This document shows, piece by piece, positions 54,707-63,835 of a stretch of 64,000 nucleotides of DNA; positions within the stretch are counted from its first letter, which is position 1; the number at the start of each line of letters is the position of its first letter. The notes beneath the pieces are model-generated. The model had not been told where the DNA came from. It saw nothing but the letters and a program-made list of their open reading frames with translations, and made no database searches. The stretch spans positions 72,475 to 136,474 of the forward strand of contig JAENYG010000007.1 of assembly GCA_016841875.1 (NCBI GenBank), in the 5' to 3' direction. The translations under genes and the position numbers were made by a program. This stretch comes from Syntrophomonas sp. (GTDB lineage: Bacteria; Bacillota; Syntrophomonadia; Syntrophomonadales; Syntrophomonadaceae).

Positions 54707-56074
54707 ATGGCCGCTGCCGCGGGACAATGGGTTCACATGGTAGGTATTGCAGGGGCAGGCATGAGCGGTATCGCCAGGGTTTTAGCTGAAGAAGGATATC
54801 GTGTAAGCGGGTCTGACCTGCAGAGTAATAGTATAACAGAAAAACTTGCTAAATTAGGAGTAGAAGTGTTCCAGGGCCATTCTTCATCCTATGTCAGGGA
54901 AGGGATCGACTGGCTGGTTGTATCATCGGCTATTCCTGGCGATAACCATGAATTAGCCGCAGCTCGCGATAAAAATATTCCGGTTTTATCAAGAGGGCAG
55001 ATGCTGGCTGAGTTGGTTAATAAAAGAAAAGGAATAGCAGTTGCCGGGGCGCATGGCAAAACTACTACTACCTCCATGATTTATATGTGTCTCTCCTATA
55101 GTGGTTTTGATCCGACATTTATTGTAGGAGGAGAACTGCAGGGCAGCAGATTAAATGCATGTTTGGGAAAAGGCAATTATGCTGTAGTTGAAGCAGATGA
55201 AAGTGATGCTTCATTCCTGGAACTAAATCCTCATATTGCAGTTATTACCAATATAGAAGATGATCATCTGGACTACTATAAATCGGTTGAAAATATCCAG
55301 AAAGCTTTTAGACAGTATATAGATCAAGTTAGTCCAGATGGGTTTGCAGTGCTGTATGGCGAAGATGAATATAATAAGATAATTAAATCACTTACTTCCA
55401 CCCGGGTTATTACTTATGGTGAAGATAATTCCAATGATTATTATCTTTCTAATTGGAAGCCTTCAGGTATGGGATCAATATTCGATATATACCAGAAGGG
55501 TAAGAGTGTGGGAAACATGGAGCTTTCAGTTCCAGGAAAACACAATGCTATCAATGCACTGGCAGCTGTGGCTATCACCCTGGAATTAGGCGGCAGCTTG
55601 GAGGAGACCAAAAAGGCCATTAAAGATTTCAAGGGAGCTGGTCGGCGCTTTGAACTTACCGGCAGCAAGTATGGCATTACAGTAATCGATGATTATGCCC
55701 ATCATCCTACAGAAATAAAAGTTACCATCGAAGCTGCCCGAAAGGTTCATGATGGCAGAATCATAGTGGTATTTCAACCGCATCGTTATACCAGAACCCA
55801 GTTGCTGGGGGAAAAACTGGGAGAATCTCTGCAAGAGGCTGATTTGATAGTCATTACGGATGTCTATTCCGCTGGTGAAATACCCATTAACGGAATAAGC
55901 GGCGCCACCGTTTTTCAAGCAGCCACGAAAACCGGGTGCGATACCGTCTACCTACCAACTTTTGTTGATATCGAACAATATCTGGTGGAAATACTCGAAG
56001 AAAACGATATGGTGATAACTATGGGAGCTGGTGACATATGGAAGATTGGAAAAGAACTACTGGAGAAACTATAA
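54707..56074 (+). CDS. murC: UDP-N-acetylmuramate:L-alanine ligase
   Basis: 455-residue Mur ligase, first amino-acid addition. N-terminal MVGIAGAGMSGIARVL, ATP loop AGAHGKTTTTSMIY (about 117), EADESDASFL (about 162), DDYAHHPTEIKVTI (about 328) and FQPHRYTRTQ (about 349). RBS AAGGAGATGAG. In most dcw clusters murB follows; here murA does. Confidence 0.98.
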   Translation: MAAAAGQWVHMVGIAGAGMSGIARVLAEEGYRVSGSDLQSNSITEKLAKLGVEVFQGHSSSYVREGIDWLVVSSAIPGDNHELAAARDKNIPVLSRGQMLAELVNKRKGIAVAGAHGKTTTTSMIYMCLSYSGFDPTFIVGGELQGSRLNACLGKGNYAVVEADESDASFLELNPHIAVITNIEDDHLDYYKSVENIQKAFRQYIDQVSPDGFAVLYGEDEYNKIIKSLTSTRVITYGEDNSNDYYLSNWKPSGMGSIFDIYQKGKSVGNMELSVPGKHNAINALAAVAITLELGGSLEETKKAIKDFKGAGRRFELTGSKYGITVIDDYAHHPTEIKVTIEAARKVHDGRIIVVFQPHRYTRTQLLGEKLGESLQEADLIVITDVYSAGEIPINGISGATVFQAATKTGCDTVYLPTFVDIEQYLVEILEENDMVITMGAGDIWKIGKELLEKL

Positions 56075-56122
56075 ATAATATTAATAGATTTTCCTCGGCA
56101 AAATTCTGGCGGAGGTGTTTAT

Positions 56123-57373
56123 TTGGAAACCTTAGTAATAAAAGGAGGCAGCTCCTTAAAAGGTCAGGTTAAAGTCAGTGGTGCCAAGAATGCAATACTG
56201 CCAATAATGGCGGCCAGTCTGCTTTCCGCGGGTGAGGTGGTTTTGTCAGGGGTGCCGGACCTGGAAGATATTAAGGTCATGTCTGATGCTTTGACCATAC
56301 TAGGTGCCAGAATAAAAAGAGAAGCAGATTCTTTAGTTGTTGACGGAAGATACATTCAATCCTGCGAGCTGCCGGAGAATATTTCTCGCAAAATGCGGGC
56401 TTCCAATCTGGTCATGGGTGCATTGCTGGCTCGTTTTGGATTTGCCAAAGTAGCTCATTCCGGGGGATGTGCCATTGGCAGCAGGCCGGTAGATCTGCAT
56501 TTAAAAGGTTTTAATAATCTTGGATATAAAGTATTTGAAAAAGGCGGCTTCATGGTCGGAGAGGGTAAGCCCAGAGCAGGCCGGGAAATTTTGCTGGATT
56601 TTCCCAGTGTTGGTGCAACCGAAAATCTAATAATGGCTGCCAGTACTATACCCGGCACCACTATAATCCGCAACGCGGCCCGGGAACCGGAAATTATCGA
56701 TTTACAAAATTTCTTAAATCGGATGGGGGCTAAGATCAGGGGGGCAGGCCTGGATTCAATAAGAATAGAAGGTGTAAAGCAGTTTGGAGGCATAAACCAT
56801 GTAGTGATACCTGATCGCATAGAAGCAGGAACCTTCATGATTGCGGCAGCCATAACCCGGGGTGATATATTTATTGAAAATGTTGCCAATGAACATGTTC
56901 AACCCCTGGCAGCCAAACTAAGGGAAATTGGGGTTGAAATAATGCCTACCAGTACCGGATTGAGAGTCATGGGCAGCAGGTGTCTAAGGCCAGCAGACTT
57001 CAAGACTATGCCGTATCCTGGTTTCCCGACTGATATGCAGCCCCAGACCATGGCCCTGTTGTCTACAATAAAGGGAACCAGTATAGTAGTTGAAACTATT
57101 TTTGAGAATAGATATATGCATGTTGGTGAGCTGCGCCGTATGGGAGCAGAAATAAAAGTGGAAGGCCGGGTAGCCATAATAAAGGGCAAAGACCAGTTGG
57201 AGGGAGCCAGTGTTGAGGCCAGTGATTTGAGAGCAGGAGCTGCACTTATATTGGCAGGTTTATTTGCTAACGGGGAGACTCAAATTACCAACTTGAGGCA
57301 TATTGACCGAGGGTATGAAAATATTCATCTTAAGTTAAAAAGTATTGGAGCCGATATACAGAGGAGGCCGTAG
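56123..57373 (+). CDS. murA: UDP-N-acetylglucosamine 1-carboxyvinyltransferase
   Basis: 416-residue EPSP-synthase-fold enzyme that transfers enolpyruvate to UDP-GlcNAc, the first committed step of peptidoglycan synthesis and the fosfomycin target. Seen: VSGAKNAILPIMAASLL (about 18-34), HSGGCAIGSRPVDLHLKG (about 112-129) with the catalytic Cys intact, FPSVGATENLIMAA and GFPTDMQPQTMALL. TTG start after GGCGGAGG. Its stop codon lies inside a terminator stem. Confidence 0.97.
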   Translation: METLVIKGGSSLKGQVKVSGAKNAILPIMAASLLSAGEVVLSGVPDLEDIKVMSDALTILGARIKREADSLVVDGRYIQSCELPENISRKMRASNLVMGALLARFGFAKVAHSGGCAIGSRPVDLHLKGFNNLGYKVFEKGGFMVGEGKPRAGREILLDFPSVGATENLIMAASTIPGTTIIRNAAREPEIIDLQNFLNRMGAKIRGAGLDSIRIEGVKQFGGINHVVIPDRIEAGTFMIAAAITRGDIFIENVANEHVQPLAAKLREIGVEIMPTSTGLRVMGSRCLRPADFKTMPYPGFPTDMQPQTMALLSTIKGTSIVVETIFENRYMHVGELRRMGAEIKVEGRVAIIKGKDQLEGASVEASDLRAGAALILAGLFANGETQITNLRHIDRGYENIHLKLKSIGADIQRRP

Positions 57374-57398
57374 TCTGAGGGCTGCGGATTTCTTTTTT
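57368..57398 (+). terminator. Terminator at the murA stop codon
   Basis: CCGTAG (57368-57373) with CTGCGG (57382-57387), one G-T pair, followed by ATTTCTTTTTT. Confidence 0.65.
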
Positions 57399-57443
57399 AA
57401 TGAACAATATATAAACTATATAATAATGATTTTCCCATAGATT

Positions 57444-57454
57444 TCTGGTATAAT
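57444..57454 (+). promoter_or_regulatory. Extended -10 promoter for the ftsQ-ftsZ group
   Basis: TCTGGTATAAT with perfect TATAAT at 57449-57454 and TGn extension, 30 bases before ftsQ. No good -35 box. The same 11 bases occur before spoIIGA. Confidence 0.55.
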
Positions 57455-57484
57455 CATCACAGTAATTGTGGGGCAGGAGAAAAA

Positions 57485-58222
57485 ATGACAAAGCATAGAT
57501 CCCGCAGGTTTTTTATGATTTCCATACTATTTTTTATTTCGCTGATTTGTGTTTTTCTGTTCTTGTACAGCTCTTTTTTTTATATTGATTCAATTACAGT
57601 GAACGGTATTGAAAAAGTTTCAGAAAGCGAGGTCTTAAAACTTTCTGAAATAAAGAAGGGCACTAACATTTTTAAACTGGATAATCGACTGTGTGCCCGC
57701 GCGATTGAGGTTCATCCCATAATAAAATCAGCTCAGGTAACCCGACATCTGCCGCGGGAGATACAAATTAGTATAGTTGAACGGGAAATGTGGGCGGTAA
57801 TGCCATATAATGATGTTTTTCTAGTTCTGGATCCGGAAGGAATCTGTATAGACAAAATGGTTAATTTCCCGGCAGGCAATTATTGTCTGATCACTATGGA
57901 TAACTGCCCTGAGCAAGTAAACCTTGGACATGCCGTAGTGTCTCCGGGGATTGAAATGGTTAGAAAAGTATATGAGGTGATTCCGGAAGAAGATCTTCAG
58001 AACATTTCCGAGTTCCATTATGATTCTATCAAGGAAGAAATTATAATATATACCTTAAAAGGAACTGAGATAAAATTTGGCAACCTGGACCGGATGGAAG
58101 AAAAAACAGAATTAATAGGTCAGGTGTTTTCAATGGAAATTGATCTGGAGGAAAATGGTACTGGCATATTAGAATACATAGACCTCCGGTTTACTGGCCA
58201 ACCGGTACTTAAAATGAAGTAG
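57485..58222 (+). CDS. ftsQ: Cell division protein FtsQ/DivIB
   Basis: 245-residue bitopic membrane protein: basic N-terminus KHRSRRFF, one transmembrane helix (about 10-33), then a POTRA domain (about 35-105, FFYIDSITVNGIEKVSESEVLKLS, IQISIVEREMWAVM) and a beta domain outside the membrane. It forms the division complex with FtsL and DivIC. A terminator and an extended -10 promoter just upstream make it the first gene of a new unit. Confidence 0.92.
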   Translation: MTKHRSRRFFMISILFFISLICVFLFLYSSFFYIDSITVNGIEKVSESEVLKLSEIKKGTNIFKLDNRLCARAIEVHPIIKSAQVTRHLPREIQISIVEREMWAVMPYNDVFLVLDPEGICIDKMVNFPAGNYCLITMDNCPEQVNLGHAVVSPGIEMVRKVYEVIPEEDLQNISEFHYDSIKEEIIIYTLKGTEIKFGNLDRMEEKTELIGQVFSMEIDLEENGTGILEYIDLRFTGQPVLKMK

Positions 58223-58245
58223 ATGGATGCATAGAAGGTGGTTTT

Positions 58246-58965
58246 ATGAAAAGCAAAAATGCTCAAATTTCTATAGCTTTGGTTTGCCTGGTTATGGGTG
58301 TGCTGTTGGCCATCCAATTTAAAGCCACCGAAAATTATCAGACGGATCTGATACCGGAGAGACTTGATGAATTAACCCAAAAACTAAATACGGTAACTCA
58401 GCAAAGAGACGCTCTGGAAGAAGAGGTATTGTCATTAAGGGATAAATTGATAAATGTGCGTGAAACGGACAAGGCCATGAAAGACCTGCAGGATGAATTA
58501 CAGAAGGCCCAGATGGCGGCTGGCACTATTCCGGTTGAAGGTCCAGGTGTTGCAGTTTCTCTTGATGATAGCACCCTTAGCATCCAGCCTGGAGATAATG
58601 CTAATTATTCTATTGTACACGATACCGATTTATTAATTTTAGTAAATGAACTAAAAGCTTCAGGAGCTGAAGCTATAGCTATAAATGGTGAACGACTTAC
58701 TGCCATGTCAGAGATTCGGTGCGCAGGCACCTTGATTCTGGTTAACTGGACCAAAATCGGACCTCCTTTTCTTATTGAGGCCATTGGAGATCCTGATATG
58801 CTCCAGAGCGGACTTATGTTAAATGGAGGTCACCTGACCACCCTGAAATTTTTGGGACTGCAGACCAGCGTGCAAAAAATGGAAAACATTAAACTTCCGG
58901 CCTATAGCGGTCCCACGAAGATAACATACGCAGTTCCTTCTCAGTATAAAGAAAAGGCGGAGTAG
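58246..58965 (+). CDS. DUF881 family protein
   Basis: 239-residue protein found next to ftsQ/sbp in many Firmicutes and Actinobacteria. One N-terminal transmembrane helix (about 7-25), a coiled coil (about 40-90, LTQKLNTVTQQRDALEEEVLSLR), then the DUF881 fold (VEGPGVAVSLDD, VHDTDLLILVNELKASGAEAIAINGERL, and the C-terminal YAVPSQ). Envelope-associated, function unknown; the location suggests a role in division or sporulation. Confidence 0.88.
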   Translation: MKSKNAQISIALVCLVMGVLLAIQFKATENYQTDLIPERLDELTQKLNTVTQQRDALEEEVLSLRDKLINVRETDKAMKDLQDELQKAQMAAGTIPVEGPGVAVSLDDSTLSIQPGDNANYSIVHDTDLLILVNELKASGAEAIAINGERLTAMSEIRCAGTLILVNWTKIGPPFLIEAIGDPDMLQSGLMLNGGHLTTLKFLGLQTSVQKMENIKLPAYSGPTKITYAVPSQYKEKAE

Positions 58966-58969
58966 ATTT

Positions 58970-59305
58970 ATGTGGGTATTAGTGATTTTTTGTTTATTGG
59001 TGGGACTAGTATTAGGTTTTCAATTACCAGTACTTCTGCCCCTGGTATATACCAAGTACATGTCTATAGCAGTCCTGGCAGCTCTGGACTCTGTTTTCGG
59101 CGGTATTCGAGCTTATATGGAAGAAAGCTTTGATAATATTATTTTCCTAAGTGGTTTTTTTGTAAATATGCTTTTAGCTGCAGGTCTGGCCTATATGGGC
59201 GACCGACTGGGAGTAGAACTTTACCTGGCCGCGGTAATAGTGTTCGGTGTACGCTTGTTCAATAATTTAGGTATAATTCGTCGATATCTATTAAAAAAAC
59301 ACTAA
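58970..59305 (+). CDS. sbp: Small basic protein Sbp (DUF1290)
   Basis: 111-residue integral membrane protein with three hydrophobic segments (about 1-22, 26-46 and 57-100) and signature VYTKYMSIAVLAALDSVFGGIRA and NMLLAAGLAYMGDRLGVELYLA. DUF1290 sits between DUF881 and ftsA/ftsZ in Firmicutes. Role unknown. GTG-free ATG start four bases after the DUF881 stop. Confidence 0.9.
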   Translation: MWVLVIFCLLVGLVLGFQLPVLLPLVYTKYMSIAVLAALDSVFGGIRAYMEESFDNIIFLSGFFVNMLLAAGLAYMGDRLGVELYLAAVIVFGVRLFNNLGIIRRYLLKKH

Positions 59306-59385
59306 ATAAAATTCTGCCTAATTAAAGGAATAGCAAAGCATTTGTGGTATTTTAAAGTATAAGTATTCATAAGGGGTGCGTTGTT

Positions 59386-60612
59386 ATCAAGAAGAGAAAT
59401 ATAGTTGTTAGCCTGGACATCGGCAGTAGTCTGATTAAAGCCGCCATGGGAGAGGTTAACTACGGTGAGGATATTCATATATTAGGGATAACAACGGTAG
59501 ATAGTCAGGGTTTAAGAAAAGGCAATATCATTGATATAGAAACTGCAGCCAGATCCATAGATGAATGTCTGCATAAACTGGAGAGAATGGCTGGAGTAGA
59601 AATAAGCAATGCTCTGGTAGGCTATTCAGGCAGCAGCATTAATACTCTTAATAACCGTGCGGTGGTAGCAGTAGGTAATTCCAATTATGAAATAACCTCA
59701 GAGGATAAGGCCCGTGTACTGCAATCCGCTCGAAATGTAGCCCTTCCCCTGGACAGGTGTGTAGTGCAGACTATTGAGAGACAATATATTATTGATGGAT
59801 ATGACGGGGTAAAGGATCCCATTGGTATGGTAGGCAGCCGCTTGGAAGCTGAAGTAACCATTGTTATTGCGGCCACCGCTGCGGTACAGAATCTGCAGAG
59901 AAGTACCGGGAAAATCGACCTGCAAATCAACAAACTGGTATATAATTCCATTCTTGCCGCTGAATCTGTATTGCTTCCGGCTGAGAGAGAAATGGGGGTA
60001 GCCCTGATTGATATTGGAGGGGGAACTACAGATATAAGTTATTTCGAGGGTGGAAACCTGTTATGTGCCTCAGTGCTGCCGGTGGGCGGTGATTATATTA
60101 CCAGAGATCTGGCTATCGTATTAAAAACTTCATTAGAAGATGCAGCGAAAATCAAGGAGACTGATGGGGTGGCCGGGCCATCCCAGGCCTCTGATGATGT
60201 TATGGTTAATGTACATAACCTGCATGGAAAAGAGATCAGGCAGGTATCCCAGCAGGTAATAGCCGACATCATTTATGCCCGGGTACTGGAAATGATGGAA
60301 ATGATATATACGGAATTAAAACAGTTTAATTGTTTGGATAAGCTGCCGGGTGGAATTGTGCTTACGGGTGGCGGAGCTCATCTGGCAGGGATCGAAGAAA
60401 TAATGGAAGACTATATGGATATTACGGTAAGATCCGGTATACCCGAAAACTTAAGAGGTGTTCAATCAGATATTAGCCGCCCTGAATATGCGACGGTTAT
60501 CGGGGGACTAATTTATTCTGGTAAAAATATCGATATAAGTTATGAGAACAAGCATGGTGTTTCAGGCCTATTAAATAAGGTCAACTACTGGTTAAGAGAA
60601 TTTTTTGGGTAA
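59386..60612 (+). CDS. ftsA: Cell division protein FtsA, with an apparent AUC start codon
   Basis: 408-residue actin-fold protein that tethers FtsZ to the membrane. The essential phosphate-1 motif VVSLDIGSSLIKAA lies upstream of the first in-frame ATG (59446), so translation must begin earlier. Between the in-frame stop at 59353 and 59446 there is no ATG, GTG or TTG in frame. ATC at 59386 follows AAGGGGTG by seven bases and gives a perfectly normal FtsA start, (M)KKRNIVVSLDIGSS. Other motifs: VALIDIGGGTTDISYF, GGDYITRDLA, GGIVLTGGGAHL, and a C-terminal amphipathic helix (VNYWLREFF). Confidence 0.93.
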   Translation: MKKRNIVVSLDIGSSLIKAAMGEVNYGEDIHILGITTVDSQGLRKGNIIDIETAARSIDECLHKLERMAGVEISNALVGYSGSSINTLNNRAVVAVGNSNYEITSEDKARVLQSARNVALPLDRCVVQTIERQYIIDGYDGVKDPIGMVGSRLEAEVTIVIAATAAVQNLQRSTGKIDLQINKLVYNSILAAESVLLPAEREMGVALIDIGGGTTDISYFEGGNLLCASVLPVGGDYITRDLAIVLKTSLEDAAKIKETDGVAGPSQASDDVMVNVHNLHGKEIRQVSQQVIADIIYARVLEMMEMIYTELKQFNCLDKLPGGIVLTGGGAHLAGIEEIMEDYMDITVRSGIPENLRGVQSDISRPEYATVIGGLIYSGKNIDISYENKHGVSGLLNKVNYWLREFFG

Positions 60613-60631
60613 ATTTAGAGGAGGTTATTAA

Positions 60632-61699
60632 ATGCCATTAGATTTTGATGTAGATATGCAGCAGTTTGCGAACATCAAGGTTATCGGTATTGGGGGAGGC
60701 GGCAACAACGCCATTAACCGCATGATTGAAGCGGGGCTGAAAGGGGTTGAATTTATTGCCGTTAATACTGACGCACAGGCATTGTATCTTTCCCGTGCTG
60801 AAAAGAAAATACAGGTAGGTGGAAAGCTAACCAAAGGTTTAGGAGCAGGGGCAGATCCGGAAATTGGCATGAAAGCTGCCGAGGAAAATTCCGATGAAAT
60901 AAAAGCAGCTCTGCAAGGTGCTGATATGGTTTTTGTTACTGCCGGTATGGGTGGTGGTACTGGAACCGGAGGAGCACCAATTGTGGCCAGGATAGCCAGG
61001 CAAATAGGTGCATTAACAGTTGGAGTAGTAACTAAACCATTTACTTTTGAAGGCAGAAAAAGAAACAACCAGGCTGAGAATGGAATCAGTACTCTAAGAG
61101 CAGAAGTTGACAGCCTGATTACCATACCCAATGATCGTCTTTTGCAGGTAGTAGATAAAAATACTGCCTTTAATGATGCATTTAAGATAGCGGACGATAT
61201 TCTCCGGCAGGGAGTACAGGGTATATCTGATTTGATTGCAGTACCCGGGGTTATCAATTGTGATTTTGCCGATGTTCAGACAGTGATGCAGAATACTGGT
61301 TCTGCATTAATGGGAATAGGGCAGGCCAAGGGTGAAAACCGGGCCGCAGAAGCTGCTAGATTGTCGATTTCAAGTCCCCTGCTGGAAACGTCTATCGAAG
61401 GTGCCAAAGGTGTATTATTTAATATCAGCGGTGGAAGTGATCTAACTTTGTTTGAAATCAATGAAGCTGCGGAAATAATTCACCAGGCTGCTGATATGGA
61501 AGCCAATATAATATTTGGTGCGAATATTGATGAAGCCTTGAACGATGAGGTGCGGGTTACAGTAATAGCAACCGGGTTTAATACGGTAAAGCCATCTATA
61601 ATGGGTGAAACCTCTAAGAATAGGGGCATGGAGCCACCTCCAACTTTTCTAGATAAAGGTGACCTTGAAATACCTCCTTTCTTAAGACGAAATAGGTAG
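60632..61699 (+). CDS. ftsZ: Cell division protein FtsZ
   Basis: 355-residue tubulin-like GTPase forming the division ring. Seen: [16 protein letters not shown] (about 12-27), the tubulin signature [12 protein letters not shown] (about 106-117), [10 protein letters not shown] and the T7 loop [11 protein letters not shown] (about 205). A short linker leads to the C-terminal peptide [12 protein letters not shown] that binds FtsA. RBS GAGGAGG. Stands 19 bases behind ftsA; a strong terminator follows. Confidence 0.99.
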   Translation: MPLDFDVDMQQFANIKVIGIGGGGNNAINRMIEAGLKGVEFIAVNTDAQALYLSRAEKKIQVGGKLTKGLGAGADPEIGMKAAEENSDEIKAALQGADMVFVTAGMGGGTGTGGAPIVARIARQIGALTVGVVTKPFTFEGRKRNNQAENGISTLRAEVDSLITIPNDRLLQVVDKNTAFNDAFKIADDILRQGVQGISDLIAVPGVINCDFADVQTVMQNTGSALMGIGQAKGENRAAEAARLSISSPLLETSIEGAKGVLFNISGGSDLTLFEINEAAEIIHQAADMEANIIFGANIDEALNDEVRVTVIATGFNTVKPSIMGETSKNRGMEPPPTFLDKGDLEIPPFLRRNR

Positions 61700-61767
61700 A
61701 AATAGGTCTGGTGATGTAATTATTACCAATAATTTTAGCGACTAATTGATCAAGCTTTTGAGGGCCG

Positions 61768-61797
61768 AACCGGGATCTTTGAGATTCCCGGTTTTTC
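61768..61797 (+). terminator. Terminator of the dcw cluster after ftsZ
   Basis: AACCGGGA with TCCCGGTT plus inner ATC/GAT pairs around TTTGA, followed by TTTTTCCTGTTTT. Confidence 0.85.
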
Positions 61798-61860
61798 CTG
61801 TTTTATGGAGTATTATGAGGGATGTTTAATCGCATAAATATACAAAAAACCATATAGCCC

Positions 61861-61871
61861 TCTGGTATAAT
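61861..61871 (+). promoter_or_regulatory. Extended -10 promoter for spoIIGA-sigE
   Basis: TCTGGTATAAT with TATAAT at 61866-61871, 120 bases before spoIIGA. No clear TTGACA. In Bacillus spoIIG is a Spo0A-activated sigma-A promoter lacking a well-placed -35; a clear 0A box was not found by eye. Confidence 0.45.
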
Positions 61872-61990
61872 TTGGAATACATGCAGGCACTAAGACCGGA
61901 ATAGTTATTTAGTAGTGTGAGTTTGGCATTGAATGCGGCATAAATGCAGCAGTAGGGTATAAAATAATTGATGGATAAGATGGTGATTTA

Positions 61991-62872
61991 ATGGATAGGC
62001 CTGAGGTTTATGCCGATATAACGCTGCTGATAAATTTTGTTATGGACTTTATTATTCTATGGGCGACAGCCAGACTTGCCAGAATCACTCCTGTGATAAG
62101 CAGGATAGGAATCGCAGCCTTTCTGGGGGGACTATATGCTGTAGGATACCTGTTTCCACAACTCCATTTCTTTTATAGCTTTCCTGCTAAAGTCATTTTT
62201 TCGTGTCTGATGGTTATGGTGGCTCTGCCTATCGAAAATTGGGACATATTTAAAAGAGCCTTCATTTTATTTTATGCTATCAACTTTACTGTAGCCGGTG
62301 CCACAATAGCATTTTCATACATGATAAAAGCCGATGCTATCAATTTCAATTCTAACTATGTTTGGTTGGCAGGGGGAGTTGTATGTGCGTTATTGATAGG
62401 AATTTTCGGAGGAAAATTTATCGGTAACCGGATTATACCCAACCTGCTCAGATTCAGGGTCGAAATGAAATTCGACCAGAAGACCTGTGCTGGGAAAGGC
62501 TTTCTTGATACTGGAAACAGCCTCCGGGATCCGTTGACTAACAAACCGGTAATAGTGGCTGAGTATGATTTCCTGAAGGAGTGCCTGCCGGGAGACGTTC
62601 AAGAAGCCATGGAAAATAACCAGGATGAAGGAATGATGCTTGATGAATTGATACTCTCCAGCTGGTCCAGGCGTTTGCGGCTGATCCCTTTTACATCAAT
62701 TGGCAAGAGCAATGGAATGCTGGTAGGTATACGGGCCGATGAAGTTAAGGTGGACCTGGGTAAAAATCATCCCCTGTATAAAAATATGGTTATTGGTATT
62801 TATAAAGGGAAATTGACCTCCCAAAATAAGTATCAGATGTTGGTGCCGGCGGAAATAGTTGAGGGTGGATAG
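61991..62872 (+). CDS. spoIIGA: Sporulation sigma-E factor-processing peptidase SpoIIGA
   Basis: 293-residue membrane aspartic protease that removes the pro-sequence of SigE in the mother cell. Five N-terminal transmembrane helices (about 5-130) precede a cytoplasmic protease domain with the catalytic motif GFLDTGNSLRDP (about 172-183), followed by KPVIV and IPFTSIG. It is 12 bases upstream of sigE, as in all sporulating Firmicutes. Confidence 0.95.
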   Translation: MDRPEVYADITLLINFVMDFIILWATARLARITPVISRIGIAAFLGGLYAVGYLFPQLHFFYSFPAKVIFSCLMVMVALPIENWDIFKRAFILFYAINFTVAGATIAFSYMIKADAINFNSNYVWLAGGVVCALLIGIFGGKFIGNRIIPNLLRFRVEMKFDQKTCAGKGFLDTGNSLRDPLTNKPVIVAEYDFLKECLPGDVQEAMENNQDEGMMLDELILSSWSRRLRLIPFTSIGKSNGMLVGIRADEVKVDLGKNHPLYKNMVIGIYKGKLTSQNKYQMLVPAEIVEGG

Positions 62873-62884
62873 GAGGAGAAGGTT

Positions 62885-63607
62885 ATGAGATGGGCAGCAG
62901 ATTTTAGTAAGTTCAGACTCCGGATAATAAAAATTATTCTTTCACTCAAGTTAAGCAGGGCTATACATTATATTGGCTCTACTGAGGTACTGCCACCTCC
63001 CCTGGGAGAACGGCAGGAAATGGATTTGATTTTCAGGTTGGGACAGGGTGAAATGACGGTTAAGTCAACGCTGATAGAGCATAACCTGAGATTGGTAGTT
63101 TATATAGCTAAAAAATTCGAAAATACCGGTATAAATATTGAAGATCTGGTTTCAATAGGAACTATTGGCTTGATCAAGGCAGTTAATACCTTTGAGCCCA
63201 GTAAAAACATAAAACTTGCCACCTATGCATCTCGCTGTATAGAAAATGAGATATTAATGTATTTACGCAGAAATTTGAAAAACCGAGGTGACATATCACT
63301 GGATGAACCCCTGAATGTGGATTGGGATGGGAATGAGCTTTTACTCTCAGACGTTTTAGGGACTGAAAGTGACATGATTTACAAAAAAATTGAAGGAGAA
63401 GTTGAAAAAAGCCTTTTATGGCAGGCTATGCACAAGCTGAGCAACCGGGAAAAGACCATCATTCAATTACGCTTTGGCTTAATGGGCAGTAGCGAGAAGA
63501 CACAGAAAGAAGTCGCTGATATTTTAGGTATTTCTCAATCCTATATATCGCGGCTGGAAAAGCGTATTTTAAAACGGCTGCAGCGGGAAATTCGAAAAAT
63601 AGAATAA
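62885..63607 (+). CDS. sigE: RNA polymerase sporulation sigma factor SigE (pro-form)
   Basis: Mother-cell sigma factor, 240 residues. The N-terminal pro-sequence (about 1-28, with [15 protein letters not shown]) and the conserved cleavage region [13 protein letters not shown] are present. Region 2 has [33 protein letters not shown]. Region 4 helix-turn-helix is [39 protein letters not shown]. The adjacent palindromic terminator separates it from sigG. Confidence 0.98.
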   Translation: MRWAADFSKFRLRIIKIILSLKLSRAIHYIGSTEVLPPPLGERQEMDLIFRLGQGEMTVKSTLIEHNLRLVVYIAKKFENTGINIEDLVSIGTIGLIKAVNTFEPSKNIKLATYASRCIENEILMYLRRNLKNRGDISLDEPLNVDWDGNELLLSDVLGTESDMIYKKIEGEVEKSLLWQAMHKLSNREKTIIQLRFGLMGSSEKTQKEVADILGISQSYISRLEKRILKRLQREIRKIE

Positions 63608-63617
63608 GAATAATAAT

Positions 63618-63688
63618 GGTGCCAGGCACTAACTTACTAACTTATTCATTAATCTATCAGGATAATAAGTTAGTGCCGGCACCTTTTT
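63618..63688. repeat. GGTGCC-type palindromic element, also the sigE terminator
   Basis: Left arm 63618-63636 (GGTGCCAGGCACTAACTTA) and right arm 63666-63683 pair fully apart from one bulged A. TTTTT follows at 63684. The GGTGCC/GGCACC core resembles REP-like elements of many Firmicutes. Confidence 0.75.
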
Positions 63689-63835
63689 GACATAGAATAA
63701 CCTTTGATTACCGGTTTGCCGAATAATTTCTAATATAAGCGTTAATAATTTAATAAAACCTTTTTGTTAATCCAAAGCCAAGCTTAAAAAGTAGAAGTAC
63801 CCTTCAAGAATTAAACTTAGCAGGGGATGTGTTAG

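Noticed and set aside
59446-60612. ftsA starting at the first in-frame ATG
   Set aside because: This would delete the conserved LDIGSS nucleotide-binding motif that is in frame just upstream.
60628-61257. 209-codon open frame antisense to ftsZ
   Set aside because: It is the reverse-strand shadow of a G+C-periodic conserved gene, with Ser/Pro/Ala-rich composition and no ribosome binding site.
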